DNA of 15,664 nucleotides from Jimgerdemannia flammicorona. Taxonomy: Eukaryota > Mucoromycota > Endogonomycetes > Endogonales > Endogonaceae. Every line of letters starts with the position of its first letter. The first letter of the stretch is position 1. Below the pieces are notes generated by a model that searched no databases, had not been told where the DNA came from, and saw nothing but the letters and a program-made list of their open reading frames with translations. Of this stretch, positions 14,501 to 15,664 are shown one piece after another. The position numbers and the translations under genes are program-made. The DNA is taken from contig RBNI01003538.1 of NCBI GenBank assembly GCA_003990745.1, forward strand, positions 1 to 15,664. Reading direction: 5' to 3'.

Positions 14501-15569
14501 TTAACCTTCCCTGCGGCACCCTTGCCGAGCTTGACAGCGCCGACCGCGGCAGCTCCAGCAGCAACAATTGTGATGATAGCGGCGTCACCAATAACTCCAG
14601 CGGTATCCTTGAGAACGGTGCCAGCAACATCGCCAGTCTTGACAACGGCACTTCCAGCATACGTGGCACCATGAACAAGGCCGACGACACCTTCCTTAAC
14701 GAGATTGAGATTGCCAGCGCCAATAGCACCATCCTTGGCCAGGATACCGGCGCCAACAGCGCCCGCAACGACGGCACCTCCAATAGCGACGGCAGCATCC
14801 TTCTTCTCGGCTTCGGCGATAACAACAGTAGTCGCGGTGGCACCGACAAGATCGGTAGAGGATGGAACGGATGTCGAGGGCTTCTTCCTACCTTTGCCCT
14901 TCTTCGGAAAAATAGGAACCAGGAAGGTCCAGTGGCACTCGGGGTGCTGCTCACGGTGCTCCTTGGGCTGCTTCACCTCAGTAAGGAAAATTTCGAGCGA
15001 GGTCTTGCCGCCCAGAACGAGGTCCTTCGGGGTCAGACACAGGGACTTTTGGGTAAGCGAGAAAATGTACTCTTGGGGGTTGACTCCCCAGCGCTGGAAG
15101 ACGCGGTCGCCGGCCTTGGCGGGGTTTTGGATCAAAGGCCAGTATGACTCCTTGTTGTCTAAAACATTGTTCAAATAATAAATAAATGTTAGATTACCGT
15201 GCGAACAAAGATGGGGGAGAGGAATTAATTACAGGCGACAAAAACAAAAAGTATTACCAGCGCGCACATCAATGACCAAACGACTCTTCAAGTTTATTAT
15301 GTAACCTTTGCGGTAAGTCCAAAGCTGGCTAGCATAATCTTCGGAGCGCAGGCAGGTTAGGACGACCTCGGCACCAGCGTGCGTGGAAGAGTTTTGCACG
15401 TCGAAGACGAAGCCGTGAAGGGCACTCTTGATGAAGAACCATCCTTTGGGGAAATCGTTGGTATCTTGGATTTTCTTGTAGCGCCAGACGCTCCTGAAGC
15501 CATTGGGAAGGGCTCTCTCTTCGGCAGCGCTGATTAGCGGAGTGGTGAGGAGGACCTCTTCGCCGGAAT
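9631..15569 (-). CDS. gene B (5' partial): lectin-macro-2xWWE-KH-PARP paralogue of gene A
   Basis: Thirteen exons are visible on the minus strand: 15569-15258, 15158-14478, 14374-13375, 13266-12993, 12878-12171, 12038-11784, 11659-11585, 11469-11191, 11072-10593, 10499-10337, 10238-10144, 10053-9942 and 9710-9631. Phases agree and give 1503 complete codons before TAG. The first visible exon starts behind ATTCAG in mid-codon, and the intron before it (15570 onward) aligns with the gene A intron 8472-8588; so exons for a first lectin repeat probably lie beyond the right edge. Order: lectin repeat, Gly/Ala-rich region, acidic and Gly/Val repeats, KH-like segment, macro, WWE1, WWE2, KH-like unit, PARP catalytic domain. 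From 13496 down it matches gene A in exon lengths and junctions except for the extra WWE and the single KH-like unit. No in-frame stop appears, so it looks functional. Confidence 0.8.
10740..11072 (-). other. gene B: single KH-like unit before the catalytic domain
   Basis: The exon starts NPTPVDYKYWKELVEI and contains one copy of the 73-residue unit (KLKTEFIPMTGPW, VDVEF, NTIKLMG, EVYKWAFDK) of which gene A has two. It is probably the ancestral state. Confidence 0.7.
11105..11170. mobile_element. poly(A) insertion flanked by a 16-18 bp target-site duplication
   Basis: A run of 31 A (11124-11154) is flanked by GCTATCTCTGTCAGGA at 11107-11122 and again at 11155-11170; one T separates the left copy from the A-run. 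The homologous intron of gene A has neither the A-run nor the second copy. Direct repeats of this size around a bare A-tail are the mark of target-primed reverse transcription by a LINE machinery, here leaving only the tail. It lies in the intron 11073-11190 and disturbs no exon. Confidence 0.78.
11263..11620 (-). other. gene B: WWE domain 2, opened by a chimeric exon
   Basis: The 75-bp exon 11585-11659 encodes NPTPA, as at the start of the KH-like exon, fused to MPTFQSLPYQWFWKEDVRGK, as at the end of the macro exon. It is spliced to HYKGEQWIKYDRDQ, IDIENAYNKW and EILFSKEGHFQKN. This second WWE is closer to the single WWE of gene A than WWE1 is. Confidence 0.8.
11491..11520. repeat. (AT)15 microsatellite in the WWE2 intron of gene B
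   Basis: Fifteen AT units lie between the donor at 11584 and the acceptor before 11469, the place taken by (AAAAT)n in gene A and (ATT)n in the WWE1 intron. Confidence 0.95.
11808..12206 (-). other. gene B: WWE domain 1 (diverged)
   Basis: YRYQWFWKED region of the macro exon (YQWFWKEDVQGK) joins HYKGEQWIKYDRDQNITIENA and later TYEILFGEQGHVQRN. An extra segment (VKIVGGVTSVV) enlarges the middle. The exon ends ITIPIT at 11784 before GTAAGC, earlier than in the homologous exons, and remains in phase with the next exon. Confidence 0.75.
12061..12110. repeat. (ATT)n with T-run and A17 in the WWE1 intron of gene B
   Basis: ATT repeats (12061-12086) run into a T tract and then 17 A (12094-12110). 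This is the third microsatellite at the same intron position. Confidence 0.95.
12381..12878 (-). other. gene B: macro domain
   Basis: LVYGDIAHEAVDAIVSSAS, then HGRGIAKVIADAAGQQLRDEC, GHAIVTTAGDL, KYVIHVNGPVWSSG, CKTVALPPISMGLSGFPHEK. The phosphate loop (ISMGLSG) is closer to canonical than in gene A, but the VNxAN motif that contacts the distal ribose and adenine has become VSSAS and the GGG loop GRG. The exon has exactly the length of its counterpart in A (708 bp). Confidence 0.85.
12993..13496 (-). other. gene B: KH-like segment shared with gene A
   Basis: From TLLENESASRSYTFPDV down to NQAIE this part matches gene A (6095-6564), including the intron 13267-13374. It contains AEIILAQRDKVTKIEQQHCV, a KH-like helix and strand. 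Upstream of 13496 homology with A ends. Confidence 0.6.
13629..13760 (-). repeat. gene B: two 66-bp coding repeats (VGSG...VTKS)
   Basis: Two 22-residue units in tandem, VGSGVAIVGSDAINVTKS(IGSA) and VGSGVVTVGSGAIDVTKS(AGSA). They form part of a Gly/Val/Ser-rich stretch with many small residues, which could pack as a glycine-zipper-like or amyloid-like strand array. Function unknown. Confidence 0.85.
13935..14150 (-). repeat. gene B: two 114-bp coding repeats (EKVxVA...TEIIKE)
   Basis: Units of about 38 residues start EKVNVAALRG and EKVDVAGPSG and share IGSG, TS-TEIIKE and DIV. They form an acidic, beta- or helix-prone linker, preceded by a Val/Glu-rich stretch (VVKVEEEDVVVGG). Confidence 0.75.
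14478..14796 (-). other. gene B: Gly/Ala/Val-rich hydrophobic region
   Basis: AIGGAVVAGAVGAGILAKDG, GLVHGATYAG and IITIVAAGAAAVGAVKLGKG are rich in G-x-x-x-G and A-x-x-x-G spacing. The last is long enough for a membrane helix of about 20 residues. This suggests membrane contact or helix packing; a soluble low-complexity spacer is the alternative. Gene A has nothing like it. Confidence 0.55.
14908..15453 (-). other. gene B: lectin repeat (ricin-B-like trefoil)
   Basis: FPKGWFFIKSALHGFVFDV, YASQLWTYRKGYIINLKSR, then across the intron 15159-15257 VFQRWGVNPQEYIFSL and CHWTFLVPIF. It corresponds by intron position to the damaged repeat 2 of gene A, here complete. Confidence 0.75.
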
Positions 15570-15664
15570 CTGAATACGAGAGAGATTATTTCTTGTTTGT
15601 AGTGGCGGAATCGAGAGAAAAACAGCTTGTATAATGTCAAATGAAGCGGTTCCACTCCAAAAAA
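15570..15664 (-). other. 3' part of a gene B intron running off the window
   Basis: Pyrimidine-rich sequence ending in GTATTCAG. TTTCTCTCGATT, then CCGCCACTA and TCTCTCG match the end of the gene A intron 8472-8588 (TTTCTCTCGATT, TTGCCACTA, CTCTCTCGG), which supports both the acceptor and an exon beyond the window. Confidence 0.6.

Noticed and set aside
1..15664. tRNA, rRNA or riboswitch genes
   Set aside because: I saw no cloverleaf-like or rRNA-like sequence on either strand; a covariance-model search would be needed to exclude small ncRNAs.

Overview
The window looks like nuclear DNA of a filamentous fungus. It has intron-rich genes of roughly 50% GC, short introns (mostly about 50-130 bp) with GT..AG borders, animal-like multidomain proteins built with ricin-B-type lectin repeats, and a decayed retrotransposon. 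The lectin repeat style (FPEGWFYI..., QLW) recalls early-diverging fungi (Mucoromycota), but I cannot fix the lineage from sequence alone. The computed open frames on the + strand are shadows; all real coding sequence that I can support is on the minus strand.

Layout, left to right. (1) 1-3161 is an AT-rich relic of a non-LTR (LINE-type) retrotransposon on the minus strand. An ORF1-like coiled, charged protein relic (511-1595) is followed by an endonuclease-domain relic (24-510), and the reverse transcriptase would lie beyond the left edge. I found not a single CpG dinucleotide in these 3161 bp; the first CpG is at 3162, 11 bp past the stop codon of the neighbouring gene. (2) 3174-9178 is gene A (minus), complete in my model: 12 exons, 1605 codons plus stop. 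(3) 9179-9630 is the intergenic region with a possible TATA box. (4) 9631-15569 is gene B (minus), 13 exons visible, with its 5' end beyond the right edge.

Genes A and B are tandem paralogues. Each encodes, from N to C terminus, ricin-B-like beta-trefoil lectin repeat(s), a variable central region, a KH-like region, a macro (ADP-ribose binding) domain, one or two WWE domains, another KH-like segment and a PARP-type ADP-ribosyltransferase catalytic domain. The back half resembles vertebrate PARP14/PARP10-class enzymes. The catalytic triad reads His-Tyr-Ile in A and His-Tyr-Val in B, which predicts mono-ADP-ribosylation rather than poly-ADP-ribosylation. The lectin front joined to this back half is the most unusual thing in the window; a role in recognising foreign or damaged material, or nucleic acid, and marking targets by ADP-ribosylation is my inference.

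The paralogues are very similar, introns included, from the 3' flank up to about 6564 (A) and 13496 (B). There homology stops abruptly inside an exon: A carries KH-like units and an array of eight 9-residue repeats, B a Gly/Ala/Val-rich repetitive stretch. B carries two WWE domains, the second opened by a chimeric exon, while A carries a 219-bp in-frame duplication of a KH-like unit. The cluster therefore looks like a locus that diversifies quickly by internal duplication and domain swapping.
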